Assembly: GCA_902475415.1 (NCBI GenBank)
Contig: CABRZK010000079.1
Coordinates: forward strand, 1 to 9,458
DNA length: 9,458 bases
DNA from: an uncultured Eubacterium sp.
GTDB taxonomy: Bacteria; Bacillota; Clostridia; Lachnospirales; Lachnospiraceae
Direction of reading: 5' to 3'
Shown: piece after piece, positions 1-5,587 of the stretch
Layout: the number at the start of each line of letters is the position of its first letter
Position numbering within the stretch: the first letter of the stretch is position 1
Position numbers and translations under genes: made by a program
The notes under the pieces: model-generated
Told to the model about the DNA's origin: nothing
The model's input: only the letters and a program-made list of their open reading frames with translations
Database searches by the model: none

Positions 1-1363
1 CATCTTTTCTGGTATCATCTGGCTGTTCCGGTTTGGAATCATCGTTTCCGTTATTATTCTGACCGCCATTCTGATTTCCATTGCTGCCACCGTTATGATC
101 CGCAGAACTGTTTCCACCGGCTGGCTGGTCCGGAGCAGATGGCTGACTCGGAGTGGCTGCTGCCTTCGCAGATTCCAGAGCTGCCTTAATGGCATTGATG
201 ATACCGTTGGAACTGTAAGTTGCTCCGGACACTGTGTCCACACTTGTCGTCTGTTTCTCGACCACATGATCTGCCACAACCCGCGCACGGTTGAAAAATG
301 CTGCATCATCTACGTTTTCCAGAATCTGTACAGACTGAATGGTTTTATTTTTTAACACAACGGCGACTGTAACATCACCCAGATATCCCTCGGCAGTTCC
401 TGTATATGTACCATCCGGATACGGAAAATTTCCGGACACTGTCGGTACCGGCACAGTCTGACTCTGCTGGTTTTCCGACTCTTTCTTCTCCGTTGATGCC
501 GGCACACTGCTTCCATCTACTGCTGCCTGTGCCAGGGCATTACGCACCGCATTGATGATACCGACAGAGCTGTAGGTTGCACCGGAAACCGTATCTACAT
601 TTGTACTCTGACCAGACACAATTTTACCCATAATAGCGGATGCTTTTGCAATATAGCCGCTGCCATCGGAGGTAGATACGATCTCCACAGATGCAATTTT
701 TCCACCACTGATCACGACTTTTACTTTAATTGGTCCTGCAAAACCCGTCGCACTGCCATAATAAGTGCCATCTCTGTATGCTGTTGCGTCTGCCACGTCC
801 GCAACAGAAGTTGAACCCTGTCCCTGACCTGGATTTTCTGCTGTCTTTCCACTGTCTTTCTCTCCGGTCAGCGCATTTTTCACGGCACTGATGATACCTC
901 TGGAGCTGTAAGTTGCTCCGGAAACCACGTCCACATCCAGGTTCTGGGACTGGATGATCTTGTCAATGACACCTTTTGCCCGGTTAAAAAACGCTGCATC
1001 ATCTGCTTCCACATTCAGAACGGTAATCGAAACAATTTTTTTGTCTTTGATTTCTACTGCTACTGTGATCTTGCCGGCAAAACCCGTTCCGGTTCCCTCG
1101 TATACTCCATCCGGCAGATCAAATACCTGACCTTCCAGCATCGTTTCCTCCGCTGTTTCCTCTGCGGCAGTATCCGTCTGTTCTGCCTTTGGCGATGGTT
1201 TCTGAACCGCATATACTTTAGGCGTATAGGTCGCCACGGATGCTCCGACGCAGGCCACCACCAGAACCGCGGATAAAGCCGGCGCCAACGGACCAAATTT
1301 TACTGCTTTTTTCTGTTTCTGCTGATGCTTCTGATCAGCCTCTGTCTTTTTATCTTTTTTCAT
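1..1363 (-). CDS. Membrane-anchored protein with three tandem FMN-binding domains (3' end outside window)
   Basis: The 454 codons visible give a Lys/Gln-rich N-terminus, one hydrophobic segment at about residues 23-46 (signal anchor), an acidic linker, and three copies of the FMN-binding domain (PF04205 type) at about 84-166, 197-278 and 317-397. Each copy opens with DGxYxG and ends VSGATYSSxGII, with the preceding Asp giving the Dxx(S/T)GAT consensus that ApbE modifies. The predicted FMN-bearing threonines are T151, T263 and T382. A Gly/Asn/Asp-rich linker (about 415-450) follows, then the window ends, so a further domain or membrane part may lie beyond. I chose the ATG at 1363 because AAGGAG sits 7 nt upstream; the in-frame ATG at 1369 is too close to it. 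The protein is probably extracytoplasmic and carries electrons through covalent flavins. The upstream apbE supplies the matching transferase. It resembles PplA of Listeria in principle but has three domains rather than two and no lipobox. Family assignment is firm; partner and substrate are inferred. Confidence 0.93.
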   Translation of the reverse strand, partial: MKKDKKTEADQKHQQKQKKAVKFGPLAPALSAVLVVACVGASVATYTPKVYAVQKPSPKAEQTDTAAEETAEETMLEGQVFDLPDGVYEGTGTGFAGKITVAVEIKDKKIVSITVLNVEADDAAFFNRAKGVIDKIIQSQNLDVDVVSGATYSSRGIISAVKNALTGEKDSGKTAENPGQGQGSTSVADVADATAYRDGTYYGSATGFAGPIKVKVVISGGKIASVEIVSTSDGSGYIAKASAIMGKIVSGQSTNVDTVSGATYSSVGIINAVRNALAQAAVDGSSVPASTEKKESENQQSQTVPVPTVSGNFPYPDGTYTGTAEGYLGDVTVAVVLKNKTIQSVQILENVDDAAFFNRARVVADHVVEKQTTSVDTVSGATYSSNGIINAIKAALESAKAAATPSQPSAPDQPAGGNSSADHNGGSNGNQNGGQNNNGNDDSKPEQPDDTRKD

Positions 1364-1416
1364 GTTCATTCTCCTTACCGAAACAAGAAAGTGGCCCTTC
1401 GCACACTCCCACACCG

Positions 1417-1445
1417 AAAAACTAACAAGAGCACAGCGTTCTTGT
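1417..1445 (-). terminator. Weak terminator-like hairpin in the leader of the FMN-binding gene
   Basis: Arms 1440-1445 and 1425-1430 (ACAAGA/TCTTGT) enclose a 9-nt loop and are followed on the minus strand by TAG and then five T residues. The stem is only 6 bp and AT-rich. It could be a leader attenuator of the gene starting at 1363, a backup terminator, or chance. Confidence 0.25.
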
Positions 1446-1454
1446 CTGCGCCGA

Positions 1455-1480
1455 GTACAGTATTTCTTAAATAACTGTAC
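1455..1480. promoter_or_regulatory. 26-bp dyad with GTAC half-sites upstream of the FMN-binding gene
   Basis: GTACAGT at 1455-1461 is repeated inverted as ACTGTAC at 1474-1480 around an AT-rich centre, and another GTAC lies just beyond it at about 1483-1486. The dyad lies about 90-120 bp upstream of the ATG at 1363, where a promoter or operator would be expected. I could not pick a convincing -35/-10 pair here. The role as a protein-binding site is inferred from symmetry alone. Confidence 0.35.
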
Positions 1481-1497
1481 CAGTACGTTTACATAAC

Positions 1498-1563
1498 AAA
1501 AAGTGATGCTATCACAACATGTATTAGTTTTTTCTAACGCACGTTATAATAGCATCACTTTTT
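1498..1563 (-). terminator. 66-bp hairpin, probable (bidirectional) terminator after the Gx transporter gene
   Basis: Two 30-nt arms (1498-1527 and 1534-1563) flank a 6-nt homopolymer loop. The outer 15 bp pair perfectly (AAAAAGTGATGCTAT). In the inner 15, the five imperfect positions are four G-U wobbles and one C-A mismatch when read as minus-strand RNA. A T-run ends the 3' arm on the minus strand, and eight T residues end it on the plus strand, so it could stop transcripts in both directions. It separates the apbE/Gx pair from the FMN-binding gene. Confidence 0.7.
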
Positions 1564-1584
1564 TTTCAAATCAAATGCTTTTTC

Positions 1585-1654
1585 CTGTTTTTCTCAATAA
1601 CTCTCTTTATTGAAAAATTTTATGCAAGATCAACTGTTTTTTTCTCAATAACTC
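1585..1654. repeat. Short direct repeat at the 3' end of the Gx transporter gene
   Basis: CTG-T(n)-CTCAATAACTC occurs at 1634-1654 with seven T residues and again at 1585-1603 with five. The first copy overlaps the stop codon of the Gx gene. The second copy also forms a small dyad, TCAATAA (1594-1600) with TTATTGA (1607-1613). No function is evident; a local duplication is the simplest reading. Confidence 0.5.
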
Positions 1655-2171
1655 ATTGTGCTGACTCATAGGCACGCTTTACGGCCGGCAGGATCACTCT
1701 GGACACCACACCGATCAGCAGACCTGTCAGGAATCCGGAAATAAGCAACACCGGAACATAGAAAATCAGCTTCAGATTTTCCACCACCAGCATGGCTACA
1801 ATCAGCTGTCCGATATTATGACAGATACCACCCATGACACTGACAGCCAGGATGGACAATTTGTCTGTTTTTTTCAGAAGAAGCATAATAGCCAGACTGA
1901 GCATTCCTCCTGCCAGGCTGTACATGATGGAAGCCATATTTCCAAACATAAATCCACTCAAAAAAATCCGGACAACGGAAATCAGAAATGCCTGCTTTCC
2001 GCCAAACAGATACAAAGCCGCCACAATGACCAGATTCGCCAGTCCGAGTTTGACACCAGGAATTCCAAAATTGATGGGAATCATGGTTTCCACATAGCTG
2101 AAAATCATGGCCAGTGCAATCATCATCGCCATCAATGCAACTGTTTTTGCAGATATCTTTTGTTTTTTCAT
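1653..2171 (-). CDS. Gx transporter family / EetB-like integral membrane protein (heptaprenyl diphosphate synthase component I-like family)
   Basis: This 172-residue, strongly hydrophobic protein has about five membrane segments (roughly residues 10-30, 43-57, 60-76, 80-100 and 105-158, the last likely two spans) and short basic ends. The PGVKLGLANL stretch (38-47) and GGICHNIGQL (114-123) match the conserved motifs I know from the Gx/Hpre_diP_synt_I family (PF07456). The family name is misleading: in Listeria the related EetB belongs to the flavin-based extracellular electron transfer locus and is not a prenyl synthase. The gene follows apbE by 93 bp, and AGGACGG (2179-2185) lies 7 nt before the ATG. 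Together with apbE upstream and a three-FMN protein downstream, it probably acts in membrane electron transfer or quinone/flavin handling. Its biochemical activity is not established, so I give no symbol. Confidence 0.85.
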   Translation of the reverse strand: MKKQKISAKTVALMAMMIALAMIFSYVETMIPINFGIPGVKLGLANLVIVAALYLFGGKQAFLISVVRIFLSGFMFGNMASIMYSLAGGMLSLAIMLLLKKTDKLSILAVSVMGGICHNIGQLIVAMLVVENLKLIFYVPVLLISGFLTGLLIGVVSRVILPAVKRAYESAQ

Positions 2172-2264
2172 CTATATACCGTCCTGTTCTTATCTCATAC
2201 ACGCAGATTCTTTCATGTAATATAATCTGTGTGTCTCCAACTTTTTCAAATCCTCTGACAGCTG

Positions 2265-3383
2265 TTACTTTGTCTGAATTTTTTCAATATTTTTTGTATT
2301 GTTCATATTGATAAAATCATCATATATTCCATCTGTAATATAAAGTTTGCCATCTTCATCTTCCATGATGGCGTCAAATCCATCCGCCACGCAGTGCTCC
2401 TGACAATACGCAATGGCATCCTGCGTTCCAAGGACAAATAAAGAAGTGGATAATCCGTCTGCCAGTGTGCTGTCCGCACTGACGATTGTTACCGAAATCA
2501 GCCCGTTATTTGCAGAATAACCGGTTTTCGGGTCAATGATGTGGTGATACTTCACGCCCGTCTCTTCATCTACAAAGTAACGCTCGTAGCCACCGGAAGT
2601 AATAATGGCTTTGTCTGTCACACTGACACCGCCCAGATAGCCATTGGTGTCGTTCGGATCCTGAATTCCGACCTTCCACTGACTGCCATCTGTTTTATTT
2701 CCCAGAACATGTGCATTTCCACCCAGGTTGATGACTGCACTTTTCACTCCATAGTTTTTCATGATCTCCATGACTCTGCCCGAAGTATATCCTTTCGCGA
2801 TTCCGCCAAGATCAATCTCCATTCCTGCCGGTAGTGAAATGCTGGTTTTTCCGTTTTCCTCTGTCAGTTGAATCTTTCCCGCATCCACAAAAGCTAATTT
2901 TGCTGCCAGATCCTCTTCCTTCGGTACTGCAAAATCTCCGGTTGTAAAGCCCCAGAGCTGCATCACAGGATAAATACTGATATCGAAGGCTCCGTCCGTA
3001 CTGTGATAAATATCCAGCGCCCGCTTTACCAGATATTCGGTATCTTCGGAAAGTTCACCGCCACCGTTTTTGTTAATCTGTGCTATCTCACTGTTTTCAT
3101 CACCCGTGGAAAGCAGGCTGTCCAGTCTCTGTATTTCCGCAATTCCTGCATCCACCGCTTCTTTTGCATGTTCTCCATAAGCCGTCAGTGTCATATAAGT
3201 ATCCATGGCAAATACTTCACTTGTATATTCCGTGTTGCTTTTGGCTGTTGTCTGTTTTTTTTCTGCTGATGCAGACGTTTCCGCCTGTGCAGAATCAGCT
3301 GCCGGACTGCCGGAATTGCAGCCGGACAGTGGCAGACAGACCAGAACTGTGCAAAGCAATGCCATCAGTATTTTCTTTCGCAT
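2265..3383 (-). CDS. apbE: FAD:protein FMN transferase, lipoprotein ApbE
   Basis: ApbE uses FAD to attach FMN covalently to a Ser/Thr in Dxx(S/T)GAT motifs of exported or membrane flavoproteins, with Mg2+ as cofactor. The 372-residue product starts with a basic N-terminus, a hydrophobic core and a lipobox LSGC (19-22), so C22 is probably lipidated and the enzyme faces outward. A Ser/Ala/Thr-rich tether runs to about residue 50. Family motifs in order are AMDTYMTL (59-66), the DLGGIAKG flavin-site motif (191-198), INLGGN (218-223), HIIDPKTG (281-288) and the metal-site region ADSTLADGLST (303-313). Length is normal for a lipoprotein ApbE. GGAGGA (3394-3399) lies 10 nt before the ATG, and a good promoter sits upstream. 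Its obvious client is the triple FMN-binding protein starting at 1363. No key residue looks missing. Confidence 0.95.
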   Translation of the reverse strand: MRKKILMALLCTVLVCLPLSGCNSGSPAADSAQAETSASAEKKQTTAKSNTEYTSEVFAMDTYMTLTAYGEHAKEAVDAGIAEIQRLDSLLSTGDENSEIAQINKNGGGELSEDTEYLVKRALDIYHSTDGAFDISIYPVMQLWGFTTGDFAVPKEEDLAAKLAFVDAGKIQLTEENGKTSISLPAGMEIDLGGIAKGYTSGRVMEIMKNYGVKSAVINLGGNAHVLGNKTDGSQWKVGIQDPNDTNGYLGGVSVTDKAIITSGGYERYFVDEETGVKYHHIIDPKTGYSANNGLISVTIVSADSTLADGLSTSLFVLGTQDAIAYCQEHCVADGFDAIMEDEDGKLYITDGIYDDFINMNNTKNIEKIQTK

Positions 3384-3416
3384 TTATCTAAAATCCTCCG
3401 TATCTTTTCCCGTAAA

Positions 3417-3452
3417 TTAGCTAAAGCTAACGTTTATATTAGTACATTCTAA
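3417..3452. promoter_or_regulatory. Twin TTAG-N6-CTAA operator-like dyads at the apbE promoter
   Basis: Two 14-bp dyads of the same pattern, 3439-3452 and 3417-3430, have starts exactly 22 bp apart, about two helical turns. The first overlaps the -10 box and spacer; the second covers the expected transcription start. The second is symmetric over six bases per arm (TTAGCT/AGCTAA). Pattern and placement suggest two dimers of one repressor, perhaps MarR/SlyA-like, since SlyA sites also have TTAG...CTAA ends. No regulator gene is in the window. Confidence 0.6.
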
Positions 3453-3464
3453 TTACTTTCGCAA
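3436..3464 (-). promoter_or_regulatory. Sigma-A-type promoter of apbE
   Basis: On the minus strand TTGCGA (3459-3464) is the -35 and TAATAT (3436-3441) the -10, separated by exactly 17 bp. The start should fall near 3429, leaving a leader of about 46 nt before the ATG at 3383. That is too short for an FMN riboswitch. It suggests apbE is transcribed independently of the sporulation operon. Confidence 0.75.
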
Positions 3465-3522
3465 CCTTGTTTTCGGCTTTTATTGAGTATTTTTTATCAT
3501 TTATCAGCCAACACTGTGGATT

Positions 3523-4236
3523 TTAAACTCTCTCCCGCAATTTCGCAAGCAGTTTTTTCTCTTTTCTGGAGACCTGTACCTGTGTCGTTCCCAGTATACC
3601 TGCCACCTCCGACTGCGTCCGTTCTTCCACATAACGCATGTAGATCAGCTGCCGCTCTTCTGCTTCCAGTGTCCCAAGCAGCTGTTCCAGAAACACATGA
3701 TTAATACGCTGCTCCATTTCGTTTTTCTGATCGCTTATCTGATCTCCCAGAGTCAGCTCTTTTCCATCGTTCCCGGGAACCGGACGGTCATAAGAATCTA
3801 CTTCTGTATTGGCCGCCATTGCCTGTACGATTTCTTCTCTCCGGATTCCTGTTGTTTCTGCAAGTTCTTCCAGCGTCGGGTCTCTCCCATACCGATACTG
3901 CCACTGACTGGAGGCCTGACTGATCTTCCAGGCATATTCCTTTAACGTGCGACTGACTTTCAACATTCCGTCATCCCTCAGATAGCGCCGGATCTCTCCG
4001 ATAATCAGAGGAACTGCATAAGTGGAAAATTTTACCTCATAACCGATATCAAACCGGTCAATGGCCTTGATCAGACCAATACTTCCAATCTGAAACAAAT
4101 CCTCCGGCTCATAGCCACGGTTGGAAAATCTGCGCACGATACTCCAGACAAGCCCTGTATTTTCCTGTATCAGCCGATCCCTGGCTGCTTTATCCCCCTG
4201 GTGCGCTTTTTTGATTGCTTCCAGTACCTGATCCAT
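3523..4236 (-). CDS. sigF: RNA polymerase sporulation sigma factor SigF
   Basis: The protein has 237 residues and sigma-70 regions in order: region 2 at about 22-92 (with EDLFQIGSIGLIKAIDRFD and the KFSTYAVPLIIGEIRRYLRD core-binding and -10 recognition segment), region 3 at about 93-145, and region 4 at about 180-235. The final helix-turn-helix reads SEVAGILGTTQVQVSR. SigF and SigG are close relatives; I call SigF because the gene follows spoIIAA and spoIIAB by the standard order. It directs early forespore transcription after asymmetric division and is held inactive by SpoIIAB. The start lies 6 bp after the spoIIAB stop, with only a weak AGGT upstream, which points to translational coupling. 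I see no convincing terminator between its stop and the apbE promoter, so some read-through into apbE is possible. Confidence 0.95.
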   Translation of the reverse strand: MDQVLEAIKKAHQGDKAARDRLIQENTGLVWSIVRRFSNRGYEPEDLFQIGSIGLIKAIDRFDIGYEVKFSTYAVPLIIGEIRRYLRDDGMLKVSRTLKEYAWKISQASSQWQYRYGRDPTLEELAETTGIRREEIVQAMAANTEVDSYDRPVPGNDGKELTLGDQISDQKNEMEQRINHVFLEQLLGTLEAEERQLIYMRYVEERTQSEVAGILGTTQVQVSRKEKKLLAKLRERV

Positions 4237-4242
4237 ATGTAG

Positions 4243-4764
4243 TTACCTGATGACCCGGCTCATCGTCACCCGTGTGCCTTTTCCCCGGGCAGATTCTACT
4301 TCTACGGTATCCATGAATGCTTCCATAAAGGAAAATCCCATACCTGACCGCTCCAGATCCGGTCTGGTCGTAAATAGTGGTTCCCGTGCTTTTTGTATGT
4401 CTGCAATTCCTCTTCCCTTGTCTGTAATACTCACCTGAAGTGTCCGTTCATAAATGACCGCTTCCAGCCAGATGGTGCCTCCCCGAAGGTTATACCCATG
4501 TATAATGCAATTGGTAACTGCCTCTGACACGGCTGTTTTGATATCTGCCAGTTCATCGATGGTCGGATTCAGATAGCTGGCAAAAGCTGCCACTGCGGTA
4601 CGGGCAAATCCTTCATTTTCTGACTGCGCTGAAAATGAAATCTGCATCCAGTTGTCCGGCATCTGATTTTCTTCGGTCGTTTTGGTAGTTTTTGTTTTCT
4701 GCATCTGTGATACCTGCCCTGTAGCATCTGTGCTGATATCTGTGGTCTGTGTATTTGTTTCCAT
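4243..4764 (-). CDS. spoIIAB: Anti-sigma F factor / serine kinase SpoIIAB, with N-terminal extension
   Basis: SpoIIAB binds SigF and phosphorylates SpoIIAA with ATP. The GHKL (Bergerat) fold motifs are all present: N-box E81 and N85 in EAVTNCIIHGY, G1 box DKGRG (115-119), the LFTTRPDLERSGMGF ATP lid and G2 (130-144), and a final strand. The length of 173 is longer than the roughly 146 of the B. subtilis protein. The excess is a Thr/Gln/Lys-rich, low-complexity N-terminus (residues 1-34), and homology begins around M35 (MPDNWMQISFSAQ). The ATG at 4764 has AGGAG inside the end of spoIIAA, 14 nt away, which is long but usable. The ATG for M35 (4662) has only a weak GAAGAA upstream. The true start is therefore uncertain. 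The gene begins 9 bp after the spoIIAA stop in the same frame. Confidence 0.93.
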   Translation of the reverse strand: METNTQTTDISTDATGQVSQMQKTKTTKTTEENQMPDNWMQISFSAQSENEGFARTAVAAFASYLNPTIDELADIKTAVSEAVTNCIIHGYNLRGGTIWLEAVIYERTLQVSITDKGRGIADIQKAREPLFTTRPDLERSGMGFSFMEAFMDTVEVESARGKGTRVTMSRVIR

Positions 4765-4773
4765 GCTACTGCT

Positions 4774-5085
4774 CTATTCTCCTTTCTCTTCTATCAGATC
4801 TTCCAGTCCGGACATTTTAAAAATGCTGCGCATCCGTTCATTTAAATGAACCGCCACTACGGTTCCACCGGAAAATTTCATATTTTTATAGCGTCCCAGT
4901 ATCACACCTATTCCGGAACTGTCCATCCAGTCAGTATGTGAAAAGTCAAAAATGATTTTTCGGATAAAATAGGTCTCTGTCAGCAGGTCTGCTTCTTCCC
5001 GAAGACTGTCTGAAATATGGTGATCCAGTTCTTTCGGGATGTAAATGCGAAGGGTGTTGCCCTTAATCTGATATTCGCACTCCAT
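4774..5085 (-). CDS. spoIIAA: Anti-sigma F factor antagonist SpoIIAA (STAS domain)
   Basis: This 103-residue single STAS-domain protein is the anti-anti-sigma factor that frees SigF by binding SpoIIAB in its unphosphorylated form. The phosphorylation loop reads WMDSSGIGVILGRY (53-66); by alignment from memory to B. subtilis, the second serine (S57) is the residue modified by SpoIIAB and restored by the phosphatase SpoIIE. The C-terminal MSGLEDLI helix is also typical. AAGGAGA (5094-5100) lies 8 nt before the ATG, a strong site. It is the first gene of spoIIAA-spoIIAB-sigF. Its upstream region is unusually rich in inverted repeats. Sporulation-dependent control by Spo0A and SigH is expected from the family, but I could not find a clean SigH promoter here. 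Confidence 0.96.
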   Translation of the reverse strand: MECEYQIKGNTLRIYIPKELDHHISDSLREEADLLTETYFIRKIIFDFSHTDWMDSSGIGVILGRYKNMKFSGGTVVAVHLNERMRSIFKMSGLEDLIEEKGE

Positions 5086-5135
5086 GGTTTTGGTCTCCTT
5101 TTTCTTGTTTTATTTTTTGCTTTTATTTTGTGGAG

Positions 5136-5256
5136 GGCAGCTGGGGGAGGCGCAAAAGAAAACAACGGTGGGCACGGACTTTTTTCTCTTTCCGCTGCGC
5201 CGCTGATTTTCGCCTCCTCCCACCTTATGTTTTCTTCTGCGCCTCCCCCAGCTGCC
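5136..5256. repeat. 121-bp inverted-repeat element (28-bp arms, one mismatch) upstream of spoIIAA
   Basis: The arm at 5136-5163 and the inverted arm at 5229-5256 are identical except for one base. The stem can extend inward by GGTGGG (5167-5172) with CCCACC (5219-5224). The arms are GC-rich, unlike the AT-rich flanks. Neither side has a T-tract, so it is not an ordinary terminator. I see no clear target-site duplication and no transposase. It could be a MITE-like element, a dispersed intergenic palindrome or a structured leader of the spoIIA transcript. Confidence 0.75.
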
Positions 5257-5280
5257 ATTTACTCTACGACAATGATATTT

Positions 5281-5301
5281 AAGAATGCCATCGGCATTCT
5301 T
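5281..5301. promoter_or_regulatory. Perfect 9-bp dyad in the spoIIA upstream region
   Basis: AAGAATGCC (5281-5289), a 3-nt loop, then GGCATTCTT (5293-5301). An outer pair, GATATTT (5274-5280) and AAATATC (5308-5314), extends it. On the minus strand the dyad includes AAGAAT, which with TTGCAT (5319-5324) at 17 bp would make a poor sigma-A-like promoter. It may be an operator or a small RNA hairpin. Confidence 0.35.
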
Positions 5302-5394
5302 GCAGTAAAATATCTGCTATGCAACGCATGTCATATTTTTAACCTCTGTTGCATGTTTTTCTGTCTTTCTGAATAGTCTAATAGTTTTTATACA

Positions 5395-5474
5395 AAAAAT
5401 AGCAGTATACGAAAGACTTCAGCAGAACTTGCCGTTGTAATTAGCAAGTTCTTTCTGTATCTTTCGTATACTGC
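5395..5474 (-). terminator. Long nested hairpin with T-tract, terminator of the valS-folC-TPR operon
   Basis: The outer arms 5402-5416 and 5460-5474 form a perfect 15-bp stem (GCAGTATACGAAAGA), and inner arms 5425-5432 and 5444-5451 form a perfect 8-bp stem (GAACTTGC) around an 11-nt loop. On the minus strand the stem is followed by TATTTTTTG. It lies about 115 bp after the stop of the TPR gene, as expected for the end of that operon. It is much longer than a standard terminator stem. Confidence 0.75.
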
Positions 5475-5587
5475 CATTTATTTGCTTTTTATTCATTTTT
5501 TCTGCAACTGTATCCTGTTGCAGTGTGTGACAAAACATCCCATCCTTTATATGCAAGAACTGCTATGTCTCAGTTTTTACCATATTT

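Larger units (their letters stand above)
5086..5587. other. 502-bp intergenic region without a gene, rich in inverted repeats
   Basis: No convincing coding sequence lies here on either strand; open frames crossing it have no family features and are broken by the palindromes. From the spoIIAA side it holds the spoIIAA ribosome site, a 121-bp element with 28-bp inverted ends (5136-5256), a 0A-box-like TTGTCGTA (5265-5272, minus), a 9-bp perfect dyad (5281-5301), an ATGCAAC/GTTGCAT dyad (5319-5354), the large terminator-like hairpin (5402-5474) and a CTGCAAC/GTTGCAG dyad (5502-5523). It should contain both the end of the valS-side operon and the spoIIA promoter. Confidence 0.8.

Noticed and set aside
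196..937. Three similar DNA segments about 350 bp apart (near 200, 560 and 890), considered as a repeat array
   Set aside because: They encode the SGATYSS ends of the three FMN-binding domains; they are diverged coding repeats and not CRISPR or a mobile repeat.
1060..1425. Open frames of 61-78 codons on both strands near the start of the FMN-binding gene
   Set aside because: They lie within or opposite the FMN-binding gene, whose frame is open from 1363 to the window edge with three recognisable domains.
1816..2264. Minus-strand frame overlapping the Gx gene whose upstream part reads HERICVYEIRTG, faintly like the end of a NusG-II domain
   Set aside because: The frame is closed by TGA a few codons upstream, leaving about 40 residues outside the Gx gene, and most of it overlaps that gene. 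The resemblance is too weak to call an eetA remnant.
3384..3435. FMN riboswitch in the apbE leader
   Set aside because: The predicted leader is only about 46 nt, much too short for an RFN element, and none of its conserved blocks is seen.
3465..3522. Terminator after sigF
   Set aside because: Only GGCT/AGCC and other 4-bp pairings are possible and none is followed by a T-tract, so I do not call one.
4980..5258. 92-codon minus-strand frame spanning the 28-bp inverted repeats
   Set aside because: It overlaps spoIIAA in another frame and its Ala/Gly/Pro-rich ends are simply the palindrome translated.
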